Below, piece by piece: positions 1-9,784 of a stretch of DNA of 64,000 nucleotides. This stretch comes from Heloderma charlesbogerti. Its lineage: Eukaryota > Chordata > Lepidosauria > Squamata > Helodermatidae. The stretch covers positions 496,001 to 560,000 of the forward strand of contig JANEZZ010002064.1 of the NCBI GenBank assembly GCA_026122225.1, read 5' to 3'. The translations under genes were made by a program, and so were the position numbers. Position 1 is the first letter of the stretch, and each line of letters opens with the position of its first letter. The notes beneath the pieces were generated by a model. That model was not told the DNA's origin. It worked only from the letters and a program-made list of their open reading frames with translations, and did not search any database.

Positions 1-664
1 CTGGCACCTGTTCATCCCACTGTTGACTTCCTTTCTGCTGCCTGAGTCTACTGTCACCAATTATCAGTCCGCAATTTTATTTTTGTTTAAAGTCACAGCA
101 CACTGAACAGGTTAGGACTTAAGGTCCCACTCTGTTTCTTCTATATTCAAAATTTGCTTCTCCAAGGGCACTGATTTAGGTGCCATTGCTGCTCAACTAG
201 GGCGGTTGGCTCCTGGATCTACCAGACATACACTACTGCCCTACTCCCTTTCTCTAACTTTAGGGAAACTTTTGTGGTCAACAGACTGTACTTAATAAAG
301 TCTAATTCTTTTTCCTTCTCTCCTTCCTGCAACAGTCCCTAGTATTCTCCCCTCTCCGCAAACCCCCATGCTCTGGAAGGCTCCCCACCTGGAGGTGGGG
401 GACCCCAGAGCAGATTTTGAAGGTGTTCAGTGGGCTGAGGTATGGAGGATAAATCCCTGCCTCCAAGTTCTGCTGATTGAAACAGTGTGTCAGTGGAAAG
501 ACCTCATTGGATTCTACCCAATACAAATTCATTCCAGGGGGAAAAGATAATCAAACATGTTTTCATTATTTTTATGGGTGTCCTGACCTTCCCACAATGG
601 CTTTTCAAAGTCACCTATCAGTCCCTCTGTGAGCAAACCCAAATATTTGCATATCCTGAATAAA
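1..664. other. No identified feature
   Basis: This stretch has no coding frame of interest and no repeat I can name. An AATAAA lies near 294 in a T- and C-rich context, but nothing around it supports a transcript end. Confidence 0.4.
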
Positions 665-800
665 GGTCCAAATACACAAGAATGGCCACCAGACTGGAAA
701 AAATCAACTTATATCCCTGTACCAAAAAAGGGAAACGCTAAAGAATGTTCAAACTATCGAATAGTGGCACTTCTTTCACATACCAGTAACTAATAGGCGG
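665..800 (+). mobile_element. BovB (RTE-type) LINE, reverse transcriptase fragment
   Basis: The plus strand encodes a short block that reads as PDWKKSTYIPVPKKGNAKE followed by CSNYR, the segment of the BovB reverse transcriptase just before its catalytic palm. The same block recurs at 23390-23460, where the flanking BovB sequence is longer. Here only about 130 bases remain. Similarity fades past 795 and the sequence passes into the cytosine-poor block that follows. BovB is an RTE-clade LINE known to have moved between squamates and other animals. The piece is non-functional. Confidence 0.8.
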
Positions 801-889
801 GGGCATAGAGCGAGGATCTCTTATGGAATCAGCACTCTACGCAGGTGGAGTGGCTGCAAAATTGCCAATCAGCTAGCGTACGGGGTTTA

Positions 890-1880
890 GTATGTGAGTG
901 ATTAAAGGGATGTGAGTGAAGAGAGGGGGTGGGGGGGGGGATGCAATTGGTTAGAATGTATCTCTTATATATGGATTGGGAAGGGAGGGGTATATGGTAA
1001 TGGGGATTATATATCTCGTTAGGTTAGGGGTGGGTGGGATGAAGGTGTGGGAGTTATCAGTGAGCGGGGGTGGGGTGATGTTATTTGGTGGATTGGGAGT
1101 GGGGTGGTGTGAGAACGACAATATATATGATGTGCGTGGACAAAGTGTGATGATGTGTACAACACAGTAAGAGAGAGGGGGGTTTGTACATAAATGGAGT
1201 AAACAGAGACAGGACTAGAGTTTGTGTGGGGATGGGGTGGGGTTCTTGTCTATCTCTAGTGATGAGTGTGAGATGAGTTGATTGTTATAGATATTATTAA
1301 ACGCGAGAGGTTGTTGACAAGTGTTTTGGAGTTAGTTTATGTTATTGTTGAGTGAGTTTTGTGTATGAGGTGGGTGAGGTGATGTGAGAGACACACACAC
1401 AGTGATGTTATTTTTTTTTTTGAGGATTTAGGTGATGTCTAGATATGTGGTTGTTGTGTTGTGGTGTATGATGTGGGTGGAGGTATGTGTCTATGGTAGT
1501 GTTTGAGAGGTTGATTTGAGTTAGATCTTTGTTATGTGGTGGGGGGGTTGGGTATGAGTTGTGTTATATGTGTGTGGGTGGTTTTGTGGGGTGTGTAGAG
1601 TTGTTTGTTTGGGGGGTTATGGTGGAAAAGGGTTTAGTAGAGTATGTATGTGTTAGTGTTAGATTAATTTAGTATGTTAGGGTTTAGTTTTTTATTTAAG
1701 TTTAGTTTTATTGAATTTAATGAATTAGATTTTTTTTTTTTTTTTGTTTAATTAGAGTTAGTTTGTTTTTTTATTTTAATTGGATAGGGGGATATGTTGT
1801 TTTATTTGTAAAGTTTTTGATGAGTTTTGTTATTTTTTGAAGTAATATTTTGTGATGTGATTGTAAGTAGATGTAATTAA
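890..1880. other. Cytosine-depleted G/T/A-rich block
   Basis: Cytosine almost disappears from the plus strand here: I count none from 1561 to 1860. The sequence is not a simple tandem repeat; it reads as irregular G, T and A with homopolymer runs of G and T. No gene, RNA or named repeat is visible, and a 64-codon open frame at 976-1170 is a by-product of composition. The block starts where a BovB fragment fades out. It may be a consensus error in a hard-to-sequence stretch, or a real G-rich strand-biased satellite; sequence alone cannot decide. Confidence 0.75.
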
Positions 1881-2800
1881 TCTAGGAGCGTAATGGATTA
1901 ATATATAACAGTAGTCTATAAACAACAACACATACATTCTTTTTCACATTTCAGGTCTTAGTACTCATTCACTGCTGAAAGATGAAGGAGAATTCAAGTG
2001 TTAGGTTTTCCTTTGTAACGCTCCAGGCAGGTAGTGCTTGGTACTACTGATTATAGCATCATCAGTATAATGATTTCCAGTGAGTACTGTGTTGGTCTAT
2101 TGCAGCAAAAACAACAAAGAATCCCGTGGCACTTTGCAAACAAACAAATGTATGCTGGCATAAGCGTCTATGGACTATAGCCCACTTGAGGTGGGCTAAT
2201 AATCAATGTAGAGCAGGGGAGGGCAGCTCACATCCGTGTGTGTGTGTGTGTGTGTGTGTGCATGTGCATGAGAGAGAGAACATCCTTTGGCTTGTTGAAG
2301 ATTAATAAATATCTTTATGTTCCTTCCCAAGTGCTTTTGTAATGTGCTGTGATCAGATGTGATTTTGAATACCATCTGCTCCAATGGACAGTCCAAATTT
2401 TGCAACAACAACGTCAGCTGTTTAAAGAAATCTAACGGATCTTGTTGGGCATAATCTTGGTCCTATTGAGATGCTGCTCTGACATCCTGAATTGCTTAGG
2501 AAGCAGAAAGTGACTGGAGATGCTGCTGCACAGATCGCTATAACTATGGTACACAAGATCACCGAGACCAGTGGTGTTGAGGAGCCAGGGCTTATAGAGA
2601 TGCAGTGCCAACACTTTTTCATTAGCAGGGACACTGATGTCGCCTGCCAGCCCCCTGTGGCCTCCCTGTTCCACATGAGTTCACCTGCAGTCCTCTCAGT
2701 AGCTGGGGAAAAATAATGTTCCCAGCAACAATATTTTGTTCCCTGTTGTAACGCAAAGTATTTTGGGGTGGCTTGGTTTTAGGCTAGAATGGGCAATTAA
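1881..2800. other. Mostly unassigned; short interspersed-repeat scrap and TG microsatellite
   Basis: Normal base composition returns at about 1885. Positions 2099-2180 resemble a widespread reptile repeat (agaatcccgtggcac followed by a short A-rich stretch). A (TG)n run occupies 2236-2260. The minus-strand open frames at 2422-2676 have no similarity I recognise and are interleaved in two frames, which argues against a real exon. Confidence 0.4.
2236..2260. repeat. (TG)n microsatellite
   Basis: Uninterrupted TG dinucleotides, followed by a short CATG-containing decay. Confidence 0.95.
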
Positions 2801-3228
2801 GGGTGCAGTCCTATGGGGATGGCTGTAAGCCTCTGAACTTGGAGGCTTACAGCCACCCAATGGAGAGTGGGAGGAGTGGTGGCGGAGATTGTTGCCTCCA
2901 TGCTCCTCCCGCTCTGTATTTCAGCTAGATAGGCTTTTTTGCCCATCTAGCTGAGGTGTAAGGGAGGGGAGGGGAGGAGGCTGGGGAGGCCAGGGGATTC
3001 CTCATATGGCAGCCTCCCCAGTCCCTTCCCTGCCCATGGGAATGCCCCTTTTACTTTCCCTCAGAGAGGCAGCCAGCGCAGTTTTCTCTGCTCAGCTCTG
3101 AGGGGGAGGGGAGCTTGGACTCCTGGACCCAAGGTTGGAGCATTGACTCGGACCTCAGATCCAGGAATCCAAACTATCCTACCCCCCACCCCCCAAGACG
3201 CTGTCTAGGGGCCATAGGACTGCTCTCC
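2801..3228 (+). mobile_element. Non-autonomous GC-rich inverted-repeat element, family E
   Basis: The unit starts GGGTGCAGTCCTATGG and ends with CATAGGACTGC, a short imperfect terminal inverted repeat. A TTAA precedes the left end. Inside are internal landmarks shared with three other copies (39455-39834, 56096-56498, 61982-62425): an AGCTAGATAGGC...GCCCATCTAGCT hairpin, a purine-rich tract and a Ggagaggcagccagcgcag-like block. It encodes no transposase, so it must have depended on an enzyme made elsewhere. The superfamily is not certain; a left-flank TAA would suit a PIF/Harbinger-type element, while TTAA would suit piggyBac. Confidence 0.6.
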
Positions 3229-3249
3229 CCGATCCATTAGCTTCACCAA

Positions 3250-3345
3250 AGACCTGCTCCTGGTGGAGATGAAAACTGCTAGAACAGGTTTGTTGCTATA
3301 GATCAACACAGCTACCCAAATGTTTGGACTCTCTTTGGAGGTGTG
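3250..3345. repeat. Fragment of an interspersed repeat
   Basis: The segment gaacaggtttgttgctatag followed by a block reading atcaacacagctaccc matches the end of a reptile repeat I have seen widely; a related scrap is at 2099-2180. Its family is not certain. Confidence 0.35.
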
Positions 3346-3853
3346 GCTATGGGGACTGTCACGATGAGTGCCTGCACTTAAAAATGTACCACTACAACCA
3401 CTGACTGAGACTATTGCTGAGGTTGAACATTACTCCTTCTGGGAAACACTATTACAGCCTCAGTAGGAATAGGGCTGACCTTGATCCTTCACTGAGTTGT
3501 AACAATCATCTTAGGCTTTCAGGTCCTCATGATGGCTCCTCCGATGTGGTAAGTGAATTGCAAGGGAAGACAGCTGTGGGCAGGAAGACAACAGGGGTTT
3601 GGGCCTTGTCAGTTTTTTAAGTATCAGTGCCCAGCTCAGTGGAAGATTGTGCAGACTGTGGGAGGAAGGAATATTCAGACTTTTATTCAGAACGAGCAAA
3701 TACTTGGGTTTGTTCACCAAAGAGGCTGATAGGTACGAGCAATTGTGGGAAGATCAAGACAACCATAAACATAATGAAAACATGTTTGTTTTTATCAGAA
3801 TGAGTGCGTATTATATTTTGCAAGTTAGCATGCTCTTTTATCCCCACATTTAA
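3346..3853. other. No identified feature
   Basis: Ordinary single-copy-looking sequence. No exon or repeat boundary could be supported. Confidence 0.4.
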
Positions 3854-4083
3854 GGGGGCTTCCAGACTAGGCTTTGATCATGTCATTGCCCTGACTCATT
3901 CATGGATTTAAAAGGGGGAGGGGACAGACATCATTGTCTTCCAGCCATAGCCCTCTTGTCTTTTCCCACCATGTCTTCCATCTTTGTCCTTGCCACAGAA
4001 CATCTGTTATGGAAAAAAAGATGGAATTGCTGCACAATGTCTTCCGATAGGTAGCGCTAGGAGCCCTCTGTCTGGAAGCACTC
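3854..4083 (+). mobile_element. MITE, family D (3-bp TAA duplication)
   Basis: A 230-bp non-coding element beginning GGGGGCTTCCAGAC and ending GTCTGGAAGCACTC, so the ends form a 14-bp inverted repeat with few mismatches. TAA flanks it on both sides (3851-3853 and 4084-4086). Related copies lie at 42925-43157 and 43978-44213. Shared interior blocks include a TAGCGCTAG(G/A)AG motif near the right end. A three-base TWA duplication with GGG ends is typical of PIF/Harbinger elements, which is my inference for the source of mobility. Confidence 0.75.
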
Positions 4084-4527
4084 TAAAACTCTACTGGCAC
4101 TTGAGAAATATAATAAACACTAAGCTCTTGACTGATACCACTGATGACTCAGAGCTGAGTAGCCCCAATGCAAAGCATTATGTTTGGAGTGATGTGATAT
4201 GAAAGCTTTGCCCACGGTGTTTGTTCGTTTGTTTGTATGCTGCTTTTGAGGATGGAGTTTTAAATTCACATACTGTGGTGTGTCAAAACAGGGGACATCA
4301 AATCACAATTCCTTATGCCAAAGGCATTTTCTGTGAAACAACTGAGGGTGACTAGAAGTCCTCCACATTCCACTTAGGGGGGCAATGCACTCTTGGAGCA
4401 AATGCCTGCTCCATTTGTCAGCAATCTCAGTACTTCCAGGCACTCCTATCTGCATGGGCTTCTGAAGATCATTGTGTTGTGTGTTGTACTTACAAAAAGT
4501 GGAAAAATGATTCTCCCTTTAGGCCAG

Positions 4528-4678
4528 GGGTGGGAACAGTTGTTGTTGATGTTGAGATGTTGTTCAGCTGTCAAGATGTTGTTCAGCTCCAACTCCCATC
4601 AGCCCCAGCTAACATGGCCAGTGATCAGGGATGATGGGAGCTGTAGTCCAACAACATTTGGAGGGCCATAGATTCTCT
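4528..4678. mobile_element. Palindromic short element, family I
   Basis: Two arms mirror each other around the centre: caactcccatcagccccagc on the left and gatgggagctgtagtcca on the right. The same fold-back unit recurs at 15672-15795, 15840-16495 (interrupted), 33177-33305 and 35850-35960. It carries no frame. It is best read as a MITE or fold-back element whose autonomous partner is absent from the window. Confidence 0.6.
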
Positions 4679-4690
4679 TCCCTTGCTTTA

Positions 4691-5062
4691 GGGCATCATC
4701 ACATGGAGCTTTTATCCTGCAACTGAGATTGCTCCTTCATGGAAGTTTGCGGGCTCTTTACATGACGCCGTGACCCTACCATGACCCTCCTGCACTAAAT
4801 GCCCTTTGTTCCGTTTTTACACAGATCGCAGATAATGAGCTATCAAATTACCCCATTGTGTTCCGCTTCAGTTTCCTCCATGAAAAGAGTTAAAGCGGCA
4901 AGAAGAGGAGTGAGATCAATGAAAGAGAATGGAAGACTCAGATATGGGGAGACGTGGGGGGGAAGAAGCGCATGTAAAGGGAGTTGTTGTGATCCTGCAT
5001 TTAAAATGGAAGCAGAAAGCTCTGTTTTAAATGCAGGATTTTAGGCTGGTGTAGAAATGCCC
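4691..5062 (+). mobile_element. MITE, family C, with TTA duplication
   Basis: A 372-bp non-coding element beginning GGGCATCATCACATGGAG and ending CTGGTGTAGAAATGCCC. The ends form an imperfect inverted repeat. TTA flanks both sides (4688-4690 and 5063-5065). The copy at 6561-6947 is homologous over nearly its whole length in the opposite orientation, sharing for instance the central block aatgagctatcaaattaccc. More distant relatives are listed at 13843, 14861, 19264, 26264, 30802 and 36288. The 3-bp duplication suggests PIF/Harbinger-type transposition. Confidence 0.75.
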
Positions 5063-5065
5063 TTA

Positions 5066-5600
5066 GTTTAGGCAATGTTCTGGATGTTGATAGGAAACAG
5101 TGGTCAGTGATGGGTGTTTGACTGCTCAACCAAGGCTTGTATAGATTGAGTTCACCCTGCCATTGCACTGAATTCACTAACTTACAATAAATAAAATAAG
5201 CCAATAATACTTAATAAGATCAACGCCAATGACAATGAGAAAAATGCAGCAGAATAAAGACATGGAGGCAATTTTTCAAGAAAGTCTATATACACTCTTT
5301 GGAACAATACCTTCAGGAAATAGGCAGCAATGGGGACCCTCATACGTACTTCTCTGGAGAGACTTTTCTACAATCTGAGTGCCACAGCCAACATGGCTCC
5401 ATGTCTTGTAGATGCTCATCACACCTCTGATGGTGGGGGAACGTGAAGAAGGACCCCAGTAGAGGAATGAAGGTCAGAGGCAGGTCCACATAGGAAAAGG
5501 CAGTTCTTACGAATGTCCTAGATTGGGATGTATGGCTGCCACCAGATTTAGTGTTAGCTGTCATATTCTCCAGATTTATGGAATGATTTAGGGCATATCA
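5066..5600. other. No identified feature
   Basis: No repeat family or exon recognised. The minus-strand 74-codon frame at 5340-5564 has no support beyond being open. Confidence 0.4.
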
Positions 5601-5606
5601 AGAATA

Positions 5607-5735
5607 CAGACTAACAGTGCAATCCTATACATGTCTACTCAGAACCCACTGAGTTCAGTGAAACTTAGTCCCAGGTAAGCTACTCCTGTACCTGGGAAAC
5701 TTACTCCCAGGTATAGGACTGCAACCTTAAACTAG
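5607..5735. mobile_element. Palindromic short element, family F
   Basis: The left arm reads GCAATCCTATACATGTCTAC and the right arm ends CCCAGGTATAGGACTGC, so the unit folds back on itself around the ACTGAGTTCAGTG centre. Many partial or whole copies occur here: about 8020-8106, 8800-8890, 18705-18790, 21545-21700, 27480-27575, 35395-35495 and 44325-44415. It is one of the commonest short repeats of the window and encodes nothing. Confidence 0.65.
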
Positions 5736-5998
5736 TTTAATAGTCATTCCCTCCTCAGAGAATCCTGGAATCTGTATTTGTGGGTGTGGCAGGGAGGGAG
5801 TTCATTAGGGATCTCTAACAGAGGAGTCTCACTACTTCACAAAATGATGGTTCCCAGAATTTTATTTTATTTTATTGGAGGAGAAACCATATGAGTTAAA
5901 GTGATACAAACCTAATATACAGTAAGTGTGTAGTACAGACATGCCAGAAGACTCACTGGGGCTGTTCACACAACATGGTAACCCACATTCAGTGGTTG

Positions 5999-6341
5999 AG
6001 TGTGGGTTGTTTTGAACTGTGGCTTGTTTGTTGAACTGTGAGTTAGCCTGTTGTCTGAACACAGCACGTTTTCTGCTAGGTGGTTTATTGTGTTGTCTGA
6101 ACGCAGCCAGGATGGCTTGTTAACCATGCAGTGTGGCTTGTTAACCACCCTGAACAACCCAACAACAAACCATGGGTTCTCAAGGCTTGTTCAAGAAAAT
6201 ATGCCACACTGCATGGTTAACAAGCCACCCTGGCTGTGTTCAGACAACACAATAAACCACCTAGCAGAAAACGTGCTGTGTTCAGACAACAGGCTAACTC
6301 ACGGTTCAACAAACAAGCCACAGTTCAAAACAACCCACACT
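5999..6341. mobile_element. Long hairpin element with 139-bp arms, family J
   Basis: Positions 5999-6137 are the reverse complement of 6203-6341 with only about three mismatches over 139 bases. The loop is 65 bases. The arms contain the repeated motif TGTCTGAAC. No protein is encoded; open frames on both strands mirror each other because of the palindrome. High arm identity implies a recent origin or continuing arm-to-arm gene conversion. Related TTCAGACA-containing sequences occur at 29098-29640 and 41410-41600. Confidence 0.85.
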
Positions 6342-6344
6342 ATT

Positions 6345-6487
6345 TATTTTATACTATAGTTTCAAACTTTTATATTGTATTTTATCATGTTTTATCTTAT
6401 CATTTTAATTGTTGTGAACAGCCCAGAGAGCTTCAGCTGTTGGGCAGTATAGATATGTAATACATTAATTAATTAATTAATTAATTA
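6345..6487 (+). mobile_element. L2-type LINE 3' end with AATT tail
   Basis: The segment carries the L2-like 3' untranslated signature (gtgaacagcccagagagctt, then gggcagtatagatatgtaat) and ends in a short (AATT)n run at 6470-6487. No coding part remains. The hairpin element at 5999-6341 lies directly upstream. Confidence 0.65.
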
Positions 6488-6560
6488 CTGCAAAGAAATA
6501 CTAAAAATCAAGGGGGAAAACAAAATCTCTTAGAGCCTTCCCAGTTAGTGTGCAAACCAC

Positions 6561-6947
6561 GGGCATCTCTACACCAGCCTAAAATCCTGCATTTATAAGG
6601 GGCTTTCTGCTTCCATTTTAAATGGAGGATCACGATGACTCCCTTTTTCATGTGCTTTCTTTCCCCCCTCATCTTGCCCCCTCCTTCTCTCCGTATCTGA
6701 GTCTTCCATTCTCTTTCATTGATCTTGCTCCTCTTCTTGCCGCTTTTCTTCTTTTCACAGAGGGAACTCAAGCAGAACACAGCAGGGTAATTTGATAGCT
6801 CATTATCTGAGATCTATTTAAAAATGGAACAAAGGGCATTTAGTGCAGAAGACGCCTTGAGTGATCACGACGTCATGTAAAGAGCCCACAAATTTCCGTG
6901 AAGGAGCAGTCTCAATCGCAGGATAAACGCTCTGTGTGAAGGAGCCC
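6561..6947 (-). mobile_element. MITE, family C, reverse-oriented copy
   Basis: On the plus strand it opens GGGCATCTCTACACCAGCC and closes with TCTGTGTGAAGGAGCCC. Read on the minus strand it is collinear with the 4691-5062 element. The flanks read CAC and CAA, so the three-base duplication is not clean. The 90-codon minus-strand frame inside (6508-6780) is not a gene: the equivalent region of the sister copy is not conserved as protein. Confidence 0.7.
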
Positions 6948-8019
6948 CAACAGGTATAACAGCTTATAAAAAAGGAACAAAGTCTACTTTGATTTCAATG
7001 ATCAACTACTATGTGGGAACGATCCACATGAACATCTTTGTCTAGTAGCATGGGGAAGGAAGCAGCTCCCACTCTACTGGGTATGCATGTGAAACTGAAC
7101 ACAAAGATGATGGCTGGTTGGAGGCAAGAAAATGAAGGAATGGCCCAATTTCCTTTGGCCCTTGAGGCTTAAAATTTGAGGCCATCCCCCATAAACACTC
7201 ATGTTTTTTTCCTTCTAATTTCTCTATCTGTCCATCCACTCCAGCTTTCCACCTGGTGTTCTTACAATGGCACATGAGGTTTAGACAATTGCCTATTTTC
7301 ATCTCTATAAGGGCTTACAGGTTTTTTTCTTCCCTCCCCCTCCACTGGAGTTGCATCTACTGGGTGTTCATGCTAGAATTAGAATGAAACAAAATCCCCA
7401 TTGAGTTAATGTCAAAAGCACCGAGGAGTTTCTGGGATGTCAGCCTCACCAGGGAGGGATTCATTCAGCTTTAAATTATATTTGTCAATGCCACCATCTA
7501 GTGTTCATTGGAAGCATGGCATTATTTTTGGCAAGGAAGGAAGGAAGGAAGGAAGGAAGGAAGGAAGCGGAATGTTACATTTCTGGTAATATTATATTAG
7601 GACAGTTTGACATATTAATTTTTTAATAGGTCCATGCAATATATTTCTTTGTGTACCTGTAAGGCTGTTAAGATGTACACGTGGCAGACATACAGTCATG
7701 CTGGAATTAGCCATATTTCATCTCACATGTACATGCAATGGTAAAACATGTTTCCAAAATGTAATGTGTGTGACAGGGCCTCAGTCTATATAATTTACTA
7801 GAAGAATTGGGAATTGCTCTTTTAGAGGATCTCACTTTCATTATCTATATGTTTTAGCCTTTAAATATAATTGCCCATTACATGCAAAATTTGTAGATTT
7901 CTTGATGTGAAGCCACTTAACAGAATGACACTTTTGTTCAGTAACTGTATAGAATTTCAGTCCCTCCCATGAAAGGGAGACCACTTCTCTCTACTTAAGG
8001 CACTTAACCCCTGTACAGT
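6948..8019. other. Mostly unassigned, with a GGAA microsatellite
   Basis: A (GGAA)n run of about seven units lies at 7537-7566. I see no exon or named repeat in the remainder. Confidence 0.4.
7537..7566. repeat. (GGAA)n microsatellite
   Basis: Perfect tetranucleotide repeats on a purine-only strand. Confidence 0.95.
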
Positions 8020-8106
8020 GCTAGCTTATGCACTTCCTCAAACGTAAGTTCCATTGGGTTCAATGAGACCTACTTCCTGGGAAGTGTCTATAGGATTGCA
8101 GCCTTA
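8020..8106. mobile_element. Family F palindromic element, partial copy
   Basis: Contains aagttccattgggttcaatg and ends tataggattgcagcc, the right half of the family F fold-back unit. Confidence 0.5.
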
Positions 8107-8303
8107 ACCCATTTTCTCCACATCCTACTTAAATGGTTCAACAAAATGACACAATAATAATTATGTAAGTATTTTTGCTGGAGGCTCTGATGTCAATGGG
8201 GCAGTGAATCCGCTCCAGGTTTCAGTCAGAGCTCTAAAGGAGTTATCCGAGGTAGAAGGTTTTCCACTTTAAAGTCACCCCTGCAAGATTCTCACGATGG
8301 AAT

Positions 8304-8718
8304 TAGGGATGGCGGAGAATTCCGCTACAGACCCAATGAGGCCAGATTCTAAAGAATCCGCCCCCCCCCCCGGAGTCCGTGGCAGAACGGAACACTTACC
8401 TCCGCCTCTCTGTGGAATCCTCTTTGGCCGGATCCTCCAGCTCCGGAGCACCAGCGATACAGCCGCCATGCCGTATCACTGGCTGAGGGGGATTGACTGC
8501 AGACGCAAATGACGTCCAGGATGCCATTTGTGGCTGTAAAGGTCTTAGTTTAAGGTAAATGCAGCTGTATCACTGGCATTTCGGAGCCGGCTGGCGGCTC
8601 CACAGAATCACCGCCGAGTGGAGCCAGCCGAAGAGGATTCCGGGGGGAGGAACGGATTGCCTCCCCCCAAGGGCAGATTCCCGGCCGGACCAGCAGGTAG
8701 GGAATCCGCCCATCCCTA
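8304..8718. mobile_element. hAT-type MITE, family A, with 8-bp duplication
   Basis: A 415-bp element starting TAGGGATGGCGGAGAATTCC and ending GGAATCCGCCCATCCCTA. The flanking octamers are GATGGAAT (8296-8303) and GATAGAAT (8719-8726), a target duplication with one change. TAGGG ends and 8-bp duplications are the hAT superfamily signature. The interior is CpG-rich and includes an inverted GGAGCCGGCTGGCGGCTCC-like segment. The open frames at 8275-8512 are on both strands over the same GC-rich stretch and are not genes. Confidence 0.9.
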
Positions 8719-8795
8719 GATAGAATCTGTGAGTAATGTCAAACAAGCTTTCCTGGGAGACAGGTTTTTTAAAAAAAAATAATAATTACCACAAG

Positions 8796-8892
8796 GAGCC
8801 TTACAGCGCACACCTATACATGTCTACTTAGAAGTAAGCTCCATTAAGTTCAGTGGGACTTACTCCAAGCTAAGTGGGTATGGGATTACAGC
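8796..8892. mobile_element. Family F palindromic element
   Basis: Reads cacctatacatgtctactta, then a mirror of ccattaagttcagtggga, and closes tgggattacagcc. A fold-back copy of the same unit as 5607-5735. Confidence 0.55.
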
Positions 8893-9784
8893 CTCAGGAA
8901 ATGGGCAGATTGGTAATGCAATGTGGGCGGAGTAGGGGAGGTTCTGGATACACAGTACCCAAAGCCCTCTCAGCCTTTTGTGACAACCCGCAAATGGAGG
9001 GAAATTTAGAGCAGCCCAGGAGTTCATCCTTCCCATTGGAAAACAGTTTAAAACAAACAAACAAAGAAGCTGGGAGGAAAGGAGTAGCAAACACTGGTTG
9101 TCCCTCCCTCCTACCCTGCCGGCAGGAGCTGGGCAGGATTTAGGAAATGTTGAAGTGTTCCAACTTCGGAGTATTCTGAATAAACCATATGATTCCCCTG
9201 TTAGAGATGATCCTCACATGCATTCCAGGGCATAAACCCAGTTCATGCAGATAACTGTGAAGTCCAAACCCCCCACTACCCATCCCTCTGCATAAATCAT
9301 GGGCCTCAGAATGCACTGCAATACTCAGAGGTTGTATGGAAGATGTGTAGGTCTTCTTAGGCAGGTGTATCAATGTAGCAGAGGTTCTGTAAGGACAGAA
9401 AGTTTGAAAACTACTGTACTATGATCGTGGGGGTGGTGTATTTGAGGGTGGGTTGGACGTTTTGGTTGGGGGGTGAGGATGGATGGATTTGGTGGGTGTG
9501 ATTTTGTATACTTGCTCTTCAGAGGCAATGCCGTCACCTTATCAAGAGACAAGTCCTTCACAATAACAAGATATAAAACATGAATGGTAAACACCATCAA
9601 ACCCACACAATACACCACAATCCACCACCTCAAGAAAGCCCCCACCATTGCATAACATCTTCCACTCATGATGGCTACGGATAAAGAAAAGCTCCTCGCC
9701 ACTTGTAATGTAGGTTTAGGGGGCAGGAGCATCAGATTGCAACGGCAAGCATCCTAGGACAAGGCAGAGATGTTGATTAGGCGG
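8893..9784. other. Unassigned, with opposed strand-biased segments
   Basis: 9419-9520 is G/T-rich on the plus strand, while 9555-9665 is strongly C/A-rich and G-poor. No repeat or exon is recognised. The 120-codon minus frame at 9370-9732 falls in this biased sequence and is not credible as protein. Confidence 0.4.

Noticed and set aside
6051..6359. 102-codon frame
   Set aside because: It is generated by the 139-base inverted repeat, and a mirrored frame exists on the other strand.
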